63,702 nt of DNA from an uncultured Prevotella sp. (GTDB lineage Bacteria; Bacteroidota; Bacteroidia; Bacteroidales; Bacteroidaceae). The stretch spans positions 1 to 63,702 of the forward strand of contig CAMKTS010000002.1 of NCBI GenBank assembly GCA_946415755.1, in the 5' to 3' direction. A model generated the notes under the pieces. The model did no database searches, had not been told where the DNA came from, and saw only the letters and a list, made by a program, of their open reading frames with translations. A program made the translations under genes and the position numbers. The number at the start of each line of letters is the position of its first letter. Within the stretch, counting starts at the first letter, position 1. This document shows, in pieces, positions 36,864 through 45,980 of the stretch.

Positions 36864-39014
36864 ATGCAGGGTGCTATGAGAAAGACAAGGGCAAGAATGG
36901 CAGCGTTGACCGCGTTGCTGATGATGCCATTGACCCTGTCGGCTCAAGTGTTTACGGTAGGTCATGTCTTCGATACGGATCACCTGCTGGCATATCTGGT
37001 GGCAGGCATACTGATAGCCCTTTTCGTGCTGGTTTTCTGGAATCGTCTGTTTTACTATAAAGAACAGGAGACGAAGAGCAATGGCCTGAGTCAGAACGCC
37101 CGTCTTGCCCTGGTGTTGAAGAGCGGTAATCTGAGTCTGTGGCTCTATCATCCCGACAACCGTCACTATGTCACGCTGTCTGACAGGGGAGAGTATGCGC
37201 AGGAGTACAATCCTGTGGAATTCTCAAAGCTGTTCGACCGCGACGATTTCGAGGTGTTGCGCAGTGCCGTTTTCGATGTATGCGACGGTAAGCGCCTGAC
37301 GTCTACAGTCCATATTCGGGGTTGTGCCGATGCCCTGGGCTTCCAGCGTCGCTACGAGGTGAATGTCTCTGTTGCCAGTCGCGACGGAAAGGGTAAGATT
37401 ACCCGCCTGCTGGGTATGCAGCGTGACGTGACGGATGAATATGAGAAGAAAGAGGCGGTGAAGCAATTGCTGATTCGCTACCATACCGTGTTCAACTCAT
37501 CGCTGATGGATATGGCATTCTATGACAGCCAGGGCGTTTTGCGCGACATCAACGAGAAGGCCTGTCACACCTTCCGTATCACCGATCGTGAGCAGGTGCT
37601 GAATGGCCATAGCATGCTGGCAGACTCTCCGTTGTTTGACACGCTGGATTATGAGCACATGGATAGCACCCGTACCACCAGCGTTGTCTATTTTGACAAG
37701 GAGGGCGGTGAGCCGGGAGAGCGTGAAAAGATGTATTTCGAGTCAACCATCAATGCCATCCGCAATGCACAAGGTGTCTTGGAGGGAATCTATATGGCAG
37801 GCCGCGACGTGACGGAGATGGTAGAGTCCTTCCATCGTCAGCAGGAGGGAGCCAAGCGGTTGCGCCAGGCCACTCGTAACATCGAGGATTACATCAGCAA
37901 CATCAACTATGCGTTACGCATCAGTGATGTACGGCTGGTCAACTACTATCCGGCATCCTATACGCTGGAACTTTCCGACAATGTCAACCGTACTCAGATG
38001 CGGCTCTCACAGCTGCGCTGCATCCGTCTGGCATCACCGCGCTTCCGCCGTAATGTCTCCAGTATGCTCAACCGCATGGATCATCTGACGCGTCATAATG
38101 TGACCGACACTATCGAGACGGAGATCCGCGACAGCAAGGGCCGTCAGATATGGCTGTTGTTCAATATGGTGCCACTGCTTGACGAAGAAGGCAAGGTAGA
38201 GCGCTATTTCGGTATCTGCCGTAACATGACGGAGATGGTGGAGACAGAGCAACGTCTGGCTGTGGAGACGAAGAAAGCCCAGGAGACGGAGCTTCTGAAG
38301 CAGTCGTTCCTCACCAATATGAGCTATGAGATACGTACCCCGCTCAATACGGTGGTGGGCTTTGCCGAACTCTTTGAGTCGGAGCACGACCCAGAGGATG
38401 AACCGCTCTTCGTCGAGGAAATCAAGAAAAACTCCAACATGCTGTTGCGGTTGGTCAACGACATCCTTTTCATCTCCCGTCTGGATGCCAATATGATTGA
38501 CCATACGCCGGGCGACATCGACTTTGCCATGTTGTTCGAGAGCCATTGCCAGATGGGATGGAGCAGCGTGCGTCCTACGGTGAAGACCGTAGTGGAGAAT
38601 CCTTATACGAGCCTGGTGGTCAGCATTGACCATGCCAATCTCGGACAGGTTATCGAGAAGATATGCAGCATTGCCAGCCGATTCACTGAAGAGGGTGTCA
38701 TTCATGCCAGGTACGAATATCGTCGCGGCAGCCTGATCATCTGTGTGGAAGATACGGGTATGGGTATTGATGCCGACACGTTGCCCCATATCTTCGAGCG
38801 TTTCGTGCGCGACAGTCAGGAACGGCTCTGCGGTACGGGTCTCGACCTGCCCATCATCCAGCTTCAGGTACAGCAGATGGGCGGTTCCATAGATATAGAG
38901 TCGGAAAAGGGCAAAGGCACCACCGTATGGATTACCATTCCCTGTGAGGCAAAGTCCATGGAGCGTCGCCGTGACATGATGTTAAACTCCCAAGAACCCA
39001 GTCTGCTGCTATGA
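36864..39014 (+). CDS. PAS-containing histidine-kinase-like protein without the phospho-acceptor His
   Basis: 716 aa from the ATG at 36864 (36876 is an alternative). Signal-like hydrophobic start ending LTLSAQ, one membrane helix (LLAYLVAGILIALFVLVFW), PAS-type sensor domains (about 75-450), a HisKA-like region and an HATPase-like domain. The H box reads NMSYEIRTPLN: a TAT (Tyr) codon at 38325-38327, residue 488, replaces His. The N box is also altered (QVIEKICSIASRFT), and G2 reads GTGLDLPI, while the D box (EDTGMGI) remains. Probably a pseudokinase. It overlaps the next kinase gene by four bases. Confidence 0.88.
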   Translation: MQGAMRKTRARMAALTALLMMPLTLSAQVFTVGHVFDTDHLLAYLVAGILIALFVLVFWNRLFYYKEQETKSNGLSQNARLALVLKSGNLSLWLYHPDNRHYVTLSDRGEYAQEYNPVEFSKLFDRDDFEVLRSAVFDVCDGKRLTSTVHIRGCADALGFQRRYEVNVSVASRDGKGKITRLLGMQRDVTDEYEKKEAVKQLLIRYHTVFNSSLMDMAFYDSQGVLRDINEKACHTFRITDREQVLNGHSMLADSPLFDTLDYEHMDSTRTTSVVYFDKEGGEPGEREKMYFESTINAIRNAQGVLEGIYMAGRDVTEMVESFHRQQEGAKRLRQATRNIEDYISNINYALRISDVRLVNYYPASYTLELSDNVNRTQMRLSQLRCIRLASPRFRRNVSSMLNRMDHLTRHNVTDTIETEIRDSKGRQIWLLFNMVPLLDEEGKVERYFGICRNMTEMVETEQRLAVETKKAQETELLKQSFLTNMSYEIRTPLNTVVGFAELFESEHDPEDEPLFVEEIKKNSNMLLRLVNDILFISRLDANMIDHTPGDIDFAMLFESHCQMGWSSVRPTVKTVVENPYTSLVVSIDHANLGQVIEKICSIASRFTEEGVIHARYEYRRGSLIICVEDTGMGIDADTLPHIFERFVRDSQERLCGTGLDLPIIQLQVQQMGGSIDIESEKGKGTTVWITIPCEAKSMERRRDMMLNSQEPSLLL

Positions 39015-41089
39015 TCATTCTGTATGCCACCTATCCGTTTGCGCCGATCCAGTTTCCGCTGCAGTCATTGACCATTTTCGTCTGCCTGATGGTATTGGCG
39101 GCCTTCGTCGTTGTCAATGTGTCCATCCGTGTCCAGAAGCGCCGCGTGCATGCTGCCACCGAGGAGACGCTTGTCACCAATGCCCTCATGCAGAAGGCCC
39201 TTAAGCTCAGTGCCAACAATGTGGTGGTTTACGACCTGCGTGTCAATTACATCAATAGGATTAGCGGTCACCTGTTTCCCGAAGAGGGCATTGATGTCGA
39301 GGGGTGGAAGTCGCATGTACATCCTGCCGACCTGCCGGATGTGCTCGACTGGTTCCACCAGATGATTGACGGCAAGCTGAAGGAGGCCGACTTCAACTAC
39401 CGGTGGAATATGGACTACAGTGGCGGCCGCCCCCGTTGGGGATATATGCACAATCGTAGCGTTGCCGAGTTTCTGCCGGGCATGTCACGCCCCATCAGCA
39501 TCATCAGCACGCTCACCGATGAGACGGAACTGTATCGCCAGCAGGAGGAGGAGCGTGAGCTGACCCAGAAGTACAAGCTCATTTTCGAGCACTCTATCGT
39601 AGGCCTCTCCTTCTATTCTCCCGATGGCAGGTTGCTCAATGCCAATGCCATGATGCGCAAGATCTGCCATTTCGACAACGACGAGGGCGACTCTTTCTTC
39701 GGCAGCGTCAACCTGTTCGATGTTCCGCCTTTCAACGAGATAGACCGCCATCACATTGAAGAATTCTGGGTATGCGCCCTCAGTGTGGTACCAGAGCGCG
39801 ACATGTACCTGTACCTTGAGATACGCTTGCACCCCATCTACGATGCCGGCGGCAACCTGATATATCTGGCCGTTGCCGCCCGTGATGTCACGGAGGAGCG
39901 GGAATTGTATCTGCAGGCCAAACTCAACGACTTGGAGATACAGAAGGTCAACAAGGCCATTCAGGTCTATGAGACGGAACTGTGCTACATGATGGAGAAT
40001 GTCGAGATGCGTGCCTGGCGTTCGTCGTTCACCGAAGGCACCATTACCTTCTATAAAGGATTGAGCACCATCGAGCGCATCATCACCTTTAAGGAGCTGG
40101 CCACCTACTTCCAGGATGACCCGCAGACCGTAGCACTCCATTTCGCCAACCCTGCTGTTTACTTCACCCAGCCCATGAGCTACATGGGACGTATGCGTTC
40201 CATCTTCCACGACAGCGACGAGATTCAGTGGAATCAGATCAACAGCATCCCCGTCTATGATGACGAGGGCAACCTGATAGGTGGCTTCGGACTGATTCGT
40301 AACATCTCCGGAATGATGCGCAAGCAGGAACAGCTGAAGCGTGAGACCGAGCGTGCCAACGACTCCGGCAGGATGAAGAGTGTGTTCCTGGCCAATATGA
40401 CCCACGAGATCCGCACGCCGCTGAATGCCATTGTCGGCTTCTCCGACCTGTTGCAGGCCATCGACCAGCCCGACGAGCGTCGCGAGATGATTCGCATCAT
40501 CCATAACAACTGCGACATGCTGCTTCGTCTGGTCAACGACATCCTCGTACTCTCCAACGTCGATGCCAATGCCATGCAGATTCATGCCGGGCAGGTCGAC
40601 TTCGCCAAGGAGTTTGATGTCATCTGCCACTCGTTGGCACAGCGTGTCACCGAGCCAGCAGTGGAGTTCCAGAAAGACAATCCCTACGACTCGCTGGTGG
40701 TCAGCATCGACATTGGGCGCATCCAGCAGGTCATCACCAATTTTGTCACCAATGCCGTCAAGTACACGCAGCAGGGCCATATCCGCGTGGGCTACCACAC
40801 CCAGTTGCGCGATGCGTCGGGCGCAGTGGCTGCCGATGGTGCCGACCCCGCTGCCTGCCGCACAGGGCTCTACGTCTACTGCGAGGATACCGGCAGTGGC
40901 ATCCCCAGCGAGCAGCTGCAGCGCGTCTTCGAGCGTTTCGTGAAGCTCAACGACTATATCCAGGGTACCGGCCTTGGCTTGAGCATCTGCAAGGCCATCA
41001 TCGAGAAGTGCGACGGTCAGATTGGTGTAGAAAGCAGCGAGAACCAAGGCTCCACCTTCTGGTTCTGGATTCCCGTCACGCCCCAGTAG
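39011..41089 (+). CDS. PAS-containing sensor histidine kinase (intact)
   Basis: 692 aa. One N-terminal membrane helix (IFVCLMVLAAFVVVNVSI), PAS domains (about 55-440), HisKA with NMTHEIRTPLN (His 465 encoded at 40403-40405), and HATPase with QQVITNFVTNAVKYT (N box), CEDTGSGIP (G1) and GTGLGLSICKAI (G2). All catalytic motifs are present, in contrast to the overlapping upstream partner. No response regulator gene is adjacent, so the target is unknown. The stop lies one base before the left inverted repeat of the island. Confidence 0.93.
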   Translation: MIILYATYPFAPIQFPLQSLTIFVCLMVLAAFVVVNVSIRVQKRRVHAATEETLVTNALMQKALKLSANNVVVYDLRVNYINRISGHLFPEEGIDVEGWKSHVHPADLPDVLDWFHQMIDGKLKEADFNYRWNMDYSGGRPRWGYMHNRSVAEFLPGMSRPISIISTLTDETELYRQQEEERELTQKYKLIFEHSIVGLSFYSPDGRLLNANAMMRKICHFDNDEGDSFFGSVNLFDVPPFNEIDRHHIEEFWVCALSVVPERDMYLYLEIRLHPIYDAGGNLIYLAVAARDVTEERELYLQAKLNDLEIQKVNKAIQVYETELCYMMENVEMRAWRSSFTEGTITFYKGLSTIERIITFKELATYFQDDPQTVALHFANPAVYFTQPMSYMGRMRSIFHDSDEIQWNQINSIPVYDDEGNLIGGFGLIRNISGMMRKQEQLKRETERANDSGRMKSVFLANMTHEIRTPLNAIVGFSDLLQAIDQPDERREMIRIIHNNCDMLLRLVNDILVLSNVDANAMQIHAGQVDFAKEFDVICHSLAQRVTEPAVEFQKDNPYDSLVVSIDIGRIQQVITNFVTNAVKYTQQGHIRVGYHTQLRDASGAVAADGADPAACRTGLYVYCEDTGSGIPSEQLQRVFERFVKLNDYIQGTGLGLSICKAIIEKCDGQIGVESSENQGSTFWFWIPVTPQ

Positions 41090-41190
41090 CCTCTACCCTT
41101 AGTCTTTACCTGTATGTAATGTAACCTAAATAGCCGCAGCCCCTCTGTTTACTGGGGCTGCGGCCATTTTCGCAAATGTAACGTTACATT
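41090..41190. repeat. Left island-end inverted repeat (about 100 bp)
   Basis: Reverse complement of 56574-56674. Across the core (41114-41189 and 56574-56650) I count 75 of 77 aligned positions identical (one substitution, one extra A). A further roughly 24 bp outward (GGTAAAGA.TAA.GGTAGA) is also alike. It contains a GC hairpin and, on the inner side, the palindrome AAATGTAACGTTACATTT. Confidence 0.9.
41133..41164. terminator. GC-rich hairpin in the left inverted repeat
   Basis: GCCGCAGCCCC pairs perfectly with GGGGCTGCGGC around a 10-nt loop, between convergent genes (sensor kinase and primase-like). It could stop transcription from both sides. No long T-run follows, so terminator function is likely but not certain. 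Confidence 0.65.
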
Positions 41191-41202
41191 TAAGAACATC
41201 CC

Positions 41203-43827
41203 TCATATGCTCTCTTTCAGTTTTGTATAAATTGCCTTCTTTCCATCCTTGGCAACGCTGATATATCCGTCCTTTGCCAATCTGCACAGAATTACCTTCG
41301 ACGTATCTTTCGACCGCTCAAAAGCCTTCATCACGTCCTCGATGGTAAATTCTCCCGGCAGCATGTTATAGGCGGCATGTGTCTTCTTTGTGCGTTTGCG
41401 CTCCCTTGCGGGGTCGCTGTCCTGGTTGGCGAAGAAGTTGACGGCATACTCTCCGAAGTAGTAGTGCTGCGTGCGGTACTGGATGTTGAGCGCCAGTCGG
41501 CACAGTTCCAGGTCGGTGTCATCAATGTCGAAGGTTTTCTTCTCCTCCCACTCCCTCCAGTGTCTCATGAGGATGAACGGTGCGCTGACGGCGATGCCGT
41601 AGTATGCCACTCGCTTGATGAGCATCTTGTCGGCCTTGTCCTCATTGATCTTGGCCAGCTCCATGTGGTCGCGCGTCCATTCCCAGCATTCCTTTACCAG
41701 TGGCCATAGTGGCAGCTCTCCGCTCACCTTGTCCAGCTTGTATGCCCAGTCGCGCAGCGTCTCTGTGGCGGGATCTTCCTCCGTAGGAGCTTCCATCTGT
41801 ATCATCTCCCAGTCGTCGGGCATGGGCAGCAGTGCCAGTCGCGTAGAGAGACCTGATCCGAAGTTGCTTTCCGTAATCTTGCGCTTCAGCGAGAGGATGG
41901 TTCCCGTATAGACGTAGTTCCAGTACACGTTGAACATGCCCATCTTCGATTCCCTGTTCTTGTAGGCCTGTCCGTCCTGCTCGTTGTGGAACGCCTTGAG
42001 TTCCATCACCACCTTGTCTATCCACGAGTTGCCGCTGCCCCCGCTGCCTCCGAGCTTGGTTTGGTTATCCAGCTCCGAGTCGAAGGTAAACATGTGCAGG
42101 TGCATCATCTTCTGTCCTACCAGCTCCACGGCATTGCACATATCCTCTATGAACACGCCGTTGGCGGTACGTGCCGGATGGTTGCGTATGATGACCACGG
42201 GCTGCTTCAGGGCTTCCTTCTTCTGCTCCTTCGTGCTGCTCTCGCGCTCCTTCAGCTGCTGCTTGTAGTTGTTCATGGTGTCATAGCCCACCGCATCGGC
42301 ATCGTTGATAGGAGCCATCAGCACGTCGTAGAGGTCGCTGATAGCCGACTTTCCGCTTCCTGGGTCGCCGATGACGTACACGGCATAGTTCAGCCTGCGC
42401 TCCTTGTTGGGCTTATGGTAGAAGTGGTACCATGTGCGCGTCATGAGCGTACCCATCATGGCAGCAGCAGCGAAGAGCACTGCTGGCAGTGCCTCGTCGG
42501 ACAACTTGTCGCCAATCTCCTCCATGCAGGGGAAGTTCTTCCCCAGCTCCCTGATTTGTGCTCCCCATTCCTTTACAGGCAGCTCATCGCCCCGTTCCAC
42601 TTTGCCATCTTCCTTGTTGGCTCCAGTCATCATGGCCCTGTACGTGTTTCCCGTCACGGCCTCTATGGCAGCCTGCATGCGCTTCGAGGGGTAGAGCGTC
42701 AGGGTTTTCTTCTCCCTTGCCGCCACGTTGTCGGCAGCCGACTCCACGGTCTGCCTCACGTCCTCGTTGCGCTCCTCTACGATTTCCCTCACCCAGGGCT
42801 GCTGCCGCAGGATGCTTTCCACCTTCTCCTTGTCGCCGTCCAGCATCACCAGCAGGTCGTTGGCCAGCTTCAGGCTCTCGTTGTGGCGGTTGCTGTCGGC
42901 CTTGCAGGGCAGCTGTCCCTCATAGAGCTTGTCAATCAGACGCTGGATGGGATAGCCTTTCCAGGCCCCTCCCGGCCTCCCCGAAGGGGAGGAGATTGCG
43001 GCGCTGGTCTCTCCGGTAGGCTCCTCCCCTGCGGGGAGGATGGGAGAGGGTTGCGTTGGCTGCGTATGCCCCAGGCGGTATTCCTTAGTGTACTTCTCAC
43101 TGTATGCTTTGTTCTCATAGGTAAACAGTTCTTTCTCGTTCATGTATAAGATGTCTTCTCTCGTCGTGAGGAACTGGTTGCGGCTGGCATCCTTGCACAC
43201 CTCGTCGATCTTGATGCCCAGCTCCCTGGCCATCATCAGCTGGTTGTCTATCAGGTTTCCCCATTCCATGCGTGCCTTGAAGACGATTTTCAGGCCGTCG
43301 CCGCTCACGGAGATGTAGGCCAGCAGTATTCCCATCTCGTGCAGGTCTCTGCCCGCTGTCAGCTGCTGCCAGTAGGCCCTTACGTCGTCGGCGTTGTGGC
43401 TTGTCACGCAGTGGTCTGCGTCCATGCATACCAGCCCCGTCAGCGTGCAGCGTTCCTTGCCCCGGTAGCGTCCGTACTTGGCGGGAACCGTCTTGCCGTT
43501 CCGCTTGCGCTCCTTCGTCCATCCCTCCTCGAAGTAGGCGGTGAAGATGATGCCCGGCAGCGACTTCTTCATGCCGTCGGCCCATGCCAGTGCCTGCTCC
43601 CTTGCGGGCAGTCCCTTCAGCTTGTTCCTGACGTCGAGCGGCTGCCTTCGCAGCCATTCCTCATAGTCCTTGCCTATCCATTCCGGACGGTCGGGGTTGT
43701 CCTTGATCTGCCTGACCTTCTCCACGCACCACCGGCTTGCCGTGCTGTCCAGCAAGTTGCTGAACAGCTCCGGCGTTACCAGTTCGGTGGGCACTCCGAA
43801 TCCTCTTTCCAGTGCAAATCCACTCAT
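41203..43827 (-). CDS. Primase-like / ATPase protein (BT4734-like N-terminus plus DUF3987-type ATPase)
   Basis: 874 aa. The N-terminal part (about 1-255) resembles the BT4734/VirE-N, primase-polymerase-like domain, with GLVCMDADH (Asp 136 and 138) and YISVSGDGLKIVF. A Gly/Pro linker (about 258-290) leads to a domain with a Walker A loop GDPGSGKS (487-494), and the C-terminus is a small winged-helix-like segment (TIEDVMKAFERSKDTSKVI). Such proteins accompany DUF4248, HU-like, lysozyme/amidase and smalltalk genes in Bacteroidota; their function is not established, though replication of an element is plausible. The linker codons contain a dispersed palindromic repeat. Confidence 0.8.
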   Translation of the reverse strand: MSGFALERGFGVPTELVTPELFSNLLDSTASRWCVEKVRQIKDNPDRPEWIGKDYEEWLRRQPLDVRNKLKGLPAREQALAWADGMKKSLPGIIFTAYFEEGWTKERKRNGKTVPAKYGRYRGKERCTLTGLVCMDADHCVTSHNADDVRAYWQQLTAGRDLHEMGILLAYISVSGDGLKIVFKARMEWGNLIDNQLMMARELGIKIDEVCKDASRNQFLTTREDILYMNEKELFTYENKAYSEKYTKEYRLGHTQPTQPSPILPAGEEPTGETSAAISSPSGRPGGAWKGYPIQRLIDKLYEGQLPCKADSNRHNESLKLANDLLVMLDGDKEKVESILRQQPWVREIVEERNEDVRQTVESAADNVAAREKKTLTLYPSKRMQAAIEAVTGNTYRAMMTGANKEDGKVERGDELPVKEWGAQIRELGKNFPCMEEIGDKLSDEALPAVLFAAAAMMGTLMTRTWYHFYHKPNKERRLNYAVYVIGDPGSGKSAISDLYDVLMAPINDADAVGYDTMNNYKQQLKERESSTKEQKKEALKQPVVIIRNHPARTANGVFIEDMCNAVELVGQKMMHLHMFTFDSELDNQTKLGGSGGSGNSWIDKVVMELKAFHNEQDGQAYKNRESKMGMFNVYWNYVYTGTILSLKRKITESNFGSGLSTRLALLPMPDDWEMIQMEAPTEEDPATETLRDWAYKLDKVSGELPLWPLVKECWEWTRDHMELAKINEDKADKMLIKRVAYYGIAVSAPFILMRHWREWEEKKTFDIDDTDLELCRLALNIQYRTQHYYFGEYAVNFFANQDSDPARERKRTKKTHAAYNMLPGEFTIEDVMKAFERSKDTSKVILCRLAKDGYISVAKDGKKAIYTKLKESI
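42966..43046. repeat. GC-rich palindromic repeat inside the primase-like coding region
   Basis: Two linked hairpins (CCTCCCCGAAGGGGAGG, and CTCCCCTGCGGGGAG followed by GATGGGAG) of the type scattered in Prevotella intergenic DNA. They lie in frame and encode the PAGEE...SSPSGRPGG linker between the primase-like and ATPase domains. Confidence 0.6.
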
Positions 43828-44012
43828 GCAAAGGCCTCCCTGATGATCTGCTCGTCACTCTTTCCCAGGCATGAGGGACTGTTCCTCACCGCCTCGGCCA
43901 GCTCCTTGTCGGCCACCACCTTCTTGTCGTCACTCTTCTCCTCCCTTTGCAGGATGAGTTCCAGCACCCTTATCAGTATGGGTATCAGCATTTCCAATAA
44001 CCTGTAATTCAT
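43824..44012 (-). CDS. Small protein with hydrophobic N-terminus
   Basis: 62 aa: MNYRLLEMLIPILIRVLELI (likely membrane or amphipathic helix), then a charged Lys/Asp-rich middle and a C-terminal helix. The stop overlaps the primase-like start by four bases, so translation is coupled. No family is recognised; small membrane-anchored partners are common before such primase genes. Confidence 0.6.
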   Translation of the reverse strand: MNYRLLEMLIPILIRVLELILQREEKSDDKKVVADKELAEAVRNSPSCLGKSDEQIIREAFA

Positions 44013-44040
44013 CGTATTTCTCCTGTCTCGTCTAATTCTT

Positions 44041-44155
44041 AATGTTCAATGTTGCCCTTTCGGGCGAGTCTGCTCACGCTCGGCATAGCTCAAACGAGTT
44101 TGGCTCTGCCCTCGCTCAATCGCAGACTTCAATGTTCAATGTTCAATGTTCAAAA
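44041..44155. repeat. Palindromic repeat element, copy A
   Basis: About 110 bp: AATGTTC iterations, a CCCTTTCGGG mini-hairpin, a 60-bp imperfect palindrome (44068-44127, starting GTCTGC and ending GCAGAC), then more AATGTTC iterations. A direct copy lies at 45856-45959, the two differing mainly at the palindrome tip. Confidence 0.85.
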
Positions 44156-44647
44156 CTTGTTCGAATTGATAATCTTGTTGATCTCTGCCGCCAGCCGCAT
44201 CAGCGTCCCGCTCATCATCACCGGCATCGACGCGTCCAGCTGTATGTAGCAGCACACCTTCTTGTCCTTCTTGCGGTGCCACACCTTCAGCTCCTCGGTG
44301 TCCGTCAGGTAGTGGTTCACGGCCGTCAGCTTCACCTCCTTCTTCGTCAGCGGTGCCAGTTCCTTCTGCACCTTCTCGATGATGGTGGCTGCAGGGTCCT
44401 GTTCGTTGCCCGCCACGTTGATGTGCAGCGAGTACGAGTTCTCCTTCTGCCCCTCATTGCGGTAGTAGGTCAGCTGTTTCGATTCCCGGAGCATCGTGCG
44501 TGTGGCCGTATCCTTCGCCTGTCGCGGCTGAAACTCCATATAGTCCGAATCCTTCCAGCGCAGCAGCCTGCCCTTGATTCTCTCCGAAGGCTGTCCGCTT
44601 GGTCTCTGCGTATATTCCAATTCATTCTTCATACCGTCTTTTCTCAT
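44150..44647 (-). CDS. Unknown island protein (165 aa)
   Basis: 165 aa (ATG at 44647, or 44632 for a 160-aa form). No signal peptide or membrane helix. The C-terminal half reads EIIEKVQKELAPLTKKEVKL-like (in the protein, TIIEKVQKELAPLTKKEVKL) followed by KKDKKVCCYIQLDASM. Family not recognised. It sits between lysozyme and the small membrane protein genes on the same strand; its 3' end runs into repeat copy A. Confidence 0.65.
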   Translation of the reverse strand: MRKDGMKNELEYTQRPSGQPSERIKGRLLRWKDSDYMEFQPRQAKDTATRTMLRESKQLTYYRNEGQKENSYSLHINVAGNEQDPAATIIEKVQKELAPLTKKEVKLTAVNHYLTDTEELKVWHRKKDKKVCCYIQLDASMPVMMSGTLMRLAAEINKIINSNKF

Positions 44648-44653
44648 TTCTTC

Positions 44654-45079
44654 TTATTCAAAGAATCTCTTCGCTTCCCATTCCCTTCGCCGTTCCAGCC
44701 CCTTCAGGCTTTTCCCGCCCGCGAACGTCCAGCGTTTGAATTCCCTTTTGATCTCGTTTCTGCTGCCGCCTCGCCGTATCACCTTCAGCAGTGTCGAGCC
44801 TTTCAGCCTCTCCATTCCCATGTTGAAGGCAAACGATGTCAGCGCGTCCAGCTGACCTTCCGTCCGTGCCACTCCGAGTTCCTTCACCTGGTTTTCAAAG
44901 TAGGCGATGTCCTCCGTCAGCAGATCCTTTGCGTACCACGGGCTGATCCTGTCGCCCATCTTCACATTGTGGGTGTGTCCGTACCCTATCGTCGGCACCC
45001 CCGCCGAGTCCCTGTAGGCCTCCAGTCGAAGCCCCTCAAACTCCATCAGTTTCTCCAATAAAATCTCCGTTGTCACCAT
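44654..45079 (-). CDS. GH24 phage-type lysozyme
   Basis: 141 aa. The T4-lysozyme triad is placed exactly: Glu 15 in EFEGLRL, Asp 24 in AYRDSAG, Thr 30 in VPTIGYGHT, with ALTSFAFNMGM further on. It should hydrolyse peptidoglycan. There is no signal peptide, so export would need another route. In related Bacteroidota gene sets an amidase usually fills this slot. The leader shares a 44-bp motif with the smalltalk gene at the other end of the island. Confidence 0.9.
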   Translation of the reverse strand: MVTTEILLEKLMEFEGLRLEAYRDSAGVPTIGYGHTHNVKMGDRISPWYAKDLLTEDIAYFENQVKELGVARTEGQLDALTSFAFNMGMERLKGSTLLKVIRRGGSRNEIKREFKRWTFAGGKSLKGLERRREWEAKRFFE

Positions 45080-45118
45080 AATTATTCATTACTCATTACT
45101 CATTACTCATTCTTAAGC

Positions 45119-45162
45119 CTCATTTCCGCGCTGTCGCAAATCATAATTACTCATTACTCATT
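45119..45162 (-). repeat. Shared 44-bp leader motif (lysozyme side)
   Basis: Reverse complement of 56341-56384 with a single difference. Read in the sense of each downstream gene it is ATGAGTAATGAGTAATTATG-type repeats followed by ATTTGCGA(C/A)AGCGCGGAA and ATGAG. It precedes lysozyme here and smalltalk at the right end. Confidence 0.8.
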
Positions 45163-45843
45163 ACTCATTAATTTTATAAACTCCGCTCCTTCCCTCGTCC
45201 ATACCAGGTACTTCCGTTCCTTCTTCTCCCCGTCCAGCGAGTAGTAGTGGAACGACCTCTCCTGTGCCAGTCCGCTGTCGGCATACTGTTCCGTCAGCTT
45301 GTAGCGTCCACCGTTCCAGAACTGGATGCCCGCCTTCACCAGCTGCTTGTTCAGTTCCTTCACCGTCGACTGCATCATCTCCGCAATCTGCCTGACGGTG
45401 AAGCACCCGTCAGCGTCCGCGTTCTCCGATGCGATGCTGCTGCGTCTGATCTCGTCGCCCTTCATCAGGATTTCCTTCTCCGTCACCAGCAGCCGCTGTT
45501 CCGGGATCCTCACTCCCAGGCGTTCCCTCTCCAGCTGTTCCCAGCGCAGCACCAGCCGGGCACGCGCCTCGTCGTTGAATTTCGTCGCCACGTACAGCGA
45601 CTCCGTTTTCGTCAGTGAGAATGCCGGCACCAGGCGATATCCGCCGTTGGGCAATTCCTTCCGAATTTGCATCAGCCGAAATTTCGTCCCATGCACTTTT
45701 TCCCATGCAGGCTCCATCGTCCTGATGGCTTGAAGCACATGTTTATGCATCTTACCCGTCACCTCTGCGATATCCAGCGATGTCATCCGCTGTTCCTCGC
45801 CGTTACCACTCATAGTGGCCATCATTTTCTGTTCTTTTTTCAT
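45154..45843 (-). CDS. Rha-family phage regulatory protein
   Basis: 229 aa. The N-terminal Rha domain (about 15-115) shows MTSLDIAEVTGKMHKHVLQAI and SLTKTESLYVATKFNDEAR; the C-terminal part (about 150-229) is an antirepressor-like wHTH with FTVRQIAEMMQSTVKELNK. Rha proteins regulate or interfere with phage development. First gene of the leftward block Rha-lysozyme-unknown-small protein-primase, so it may control the block. Confidence 0.85.
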   Translation of the reverse strand: MKKEQKMMATMSGNGEEQRMTSLDIAEVTGKMHKHVLQAIRTMEPAWEKVHGTKFRLMQIRKELPNGGYRLVPAFSLTKTESLYVATKFNDEARARLVLRWEQLERERLGVRIPEQRLLVTEKEILMKGDEIRRSSIASENADADGCFTVRQIAEMMQSTVKELNKQLVKAGIQFWNGGRYKLTEQYADSGLAQERSFHYYSLDGEKKERKYLVWTREGAEFIKLMSNE

Positions 45844-45855
45844 ACCTCAATGTTT

Positions 45856-45959
45856 AATGTTCAATGTTGCCCTTTCGGGCGAGTCTGCTCACGCTCGGCA
45901 TAGCTCATGCAAGCATGGCTCTGCCCTCGCTCAATCGCAGACTTCAATGTTCAATGTTC
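45856..45959. repeat. Palindromic repeat element, copy B
   Basis: Direct copy of the element at 44041-44155: same CCCTTTCGGG and GTCTGCTCACGCTCGGCATA arm; the tip reads ATGCAAGCAT instead of AAACGAGTTT. It lies just upstream of the Rha-like gene. Confidence 0.85.
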
Positions 45960-45980
45960 TCTTAATCCGTTGTTTTGAAT

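Noticed and set aside
39485..41047. 520-codon minus-strand ORF opposite the second sensor kinase
   Set aside because: Shadow of the kinase gene; no ribosome binding site or domain.
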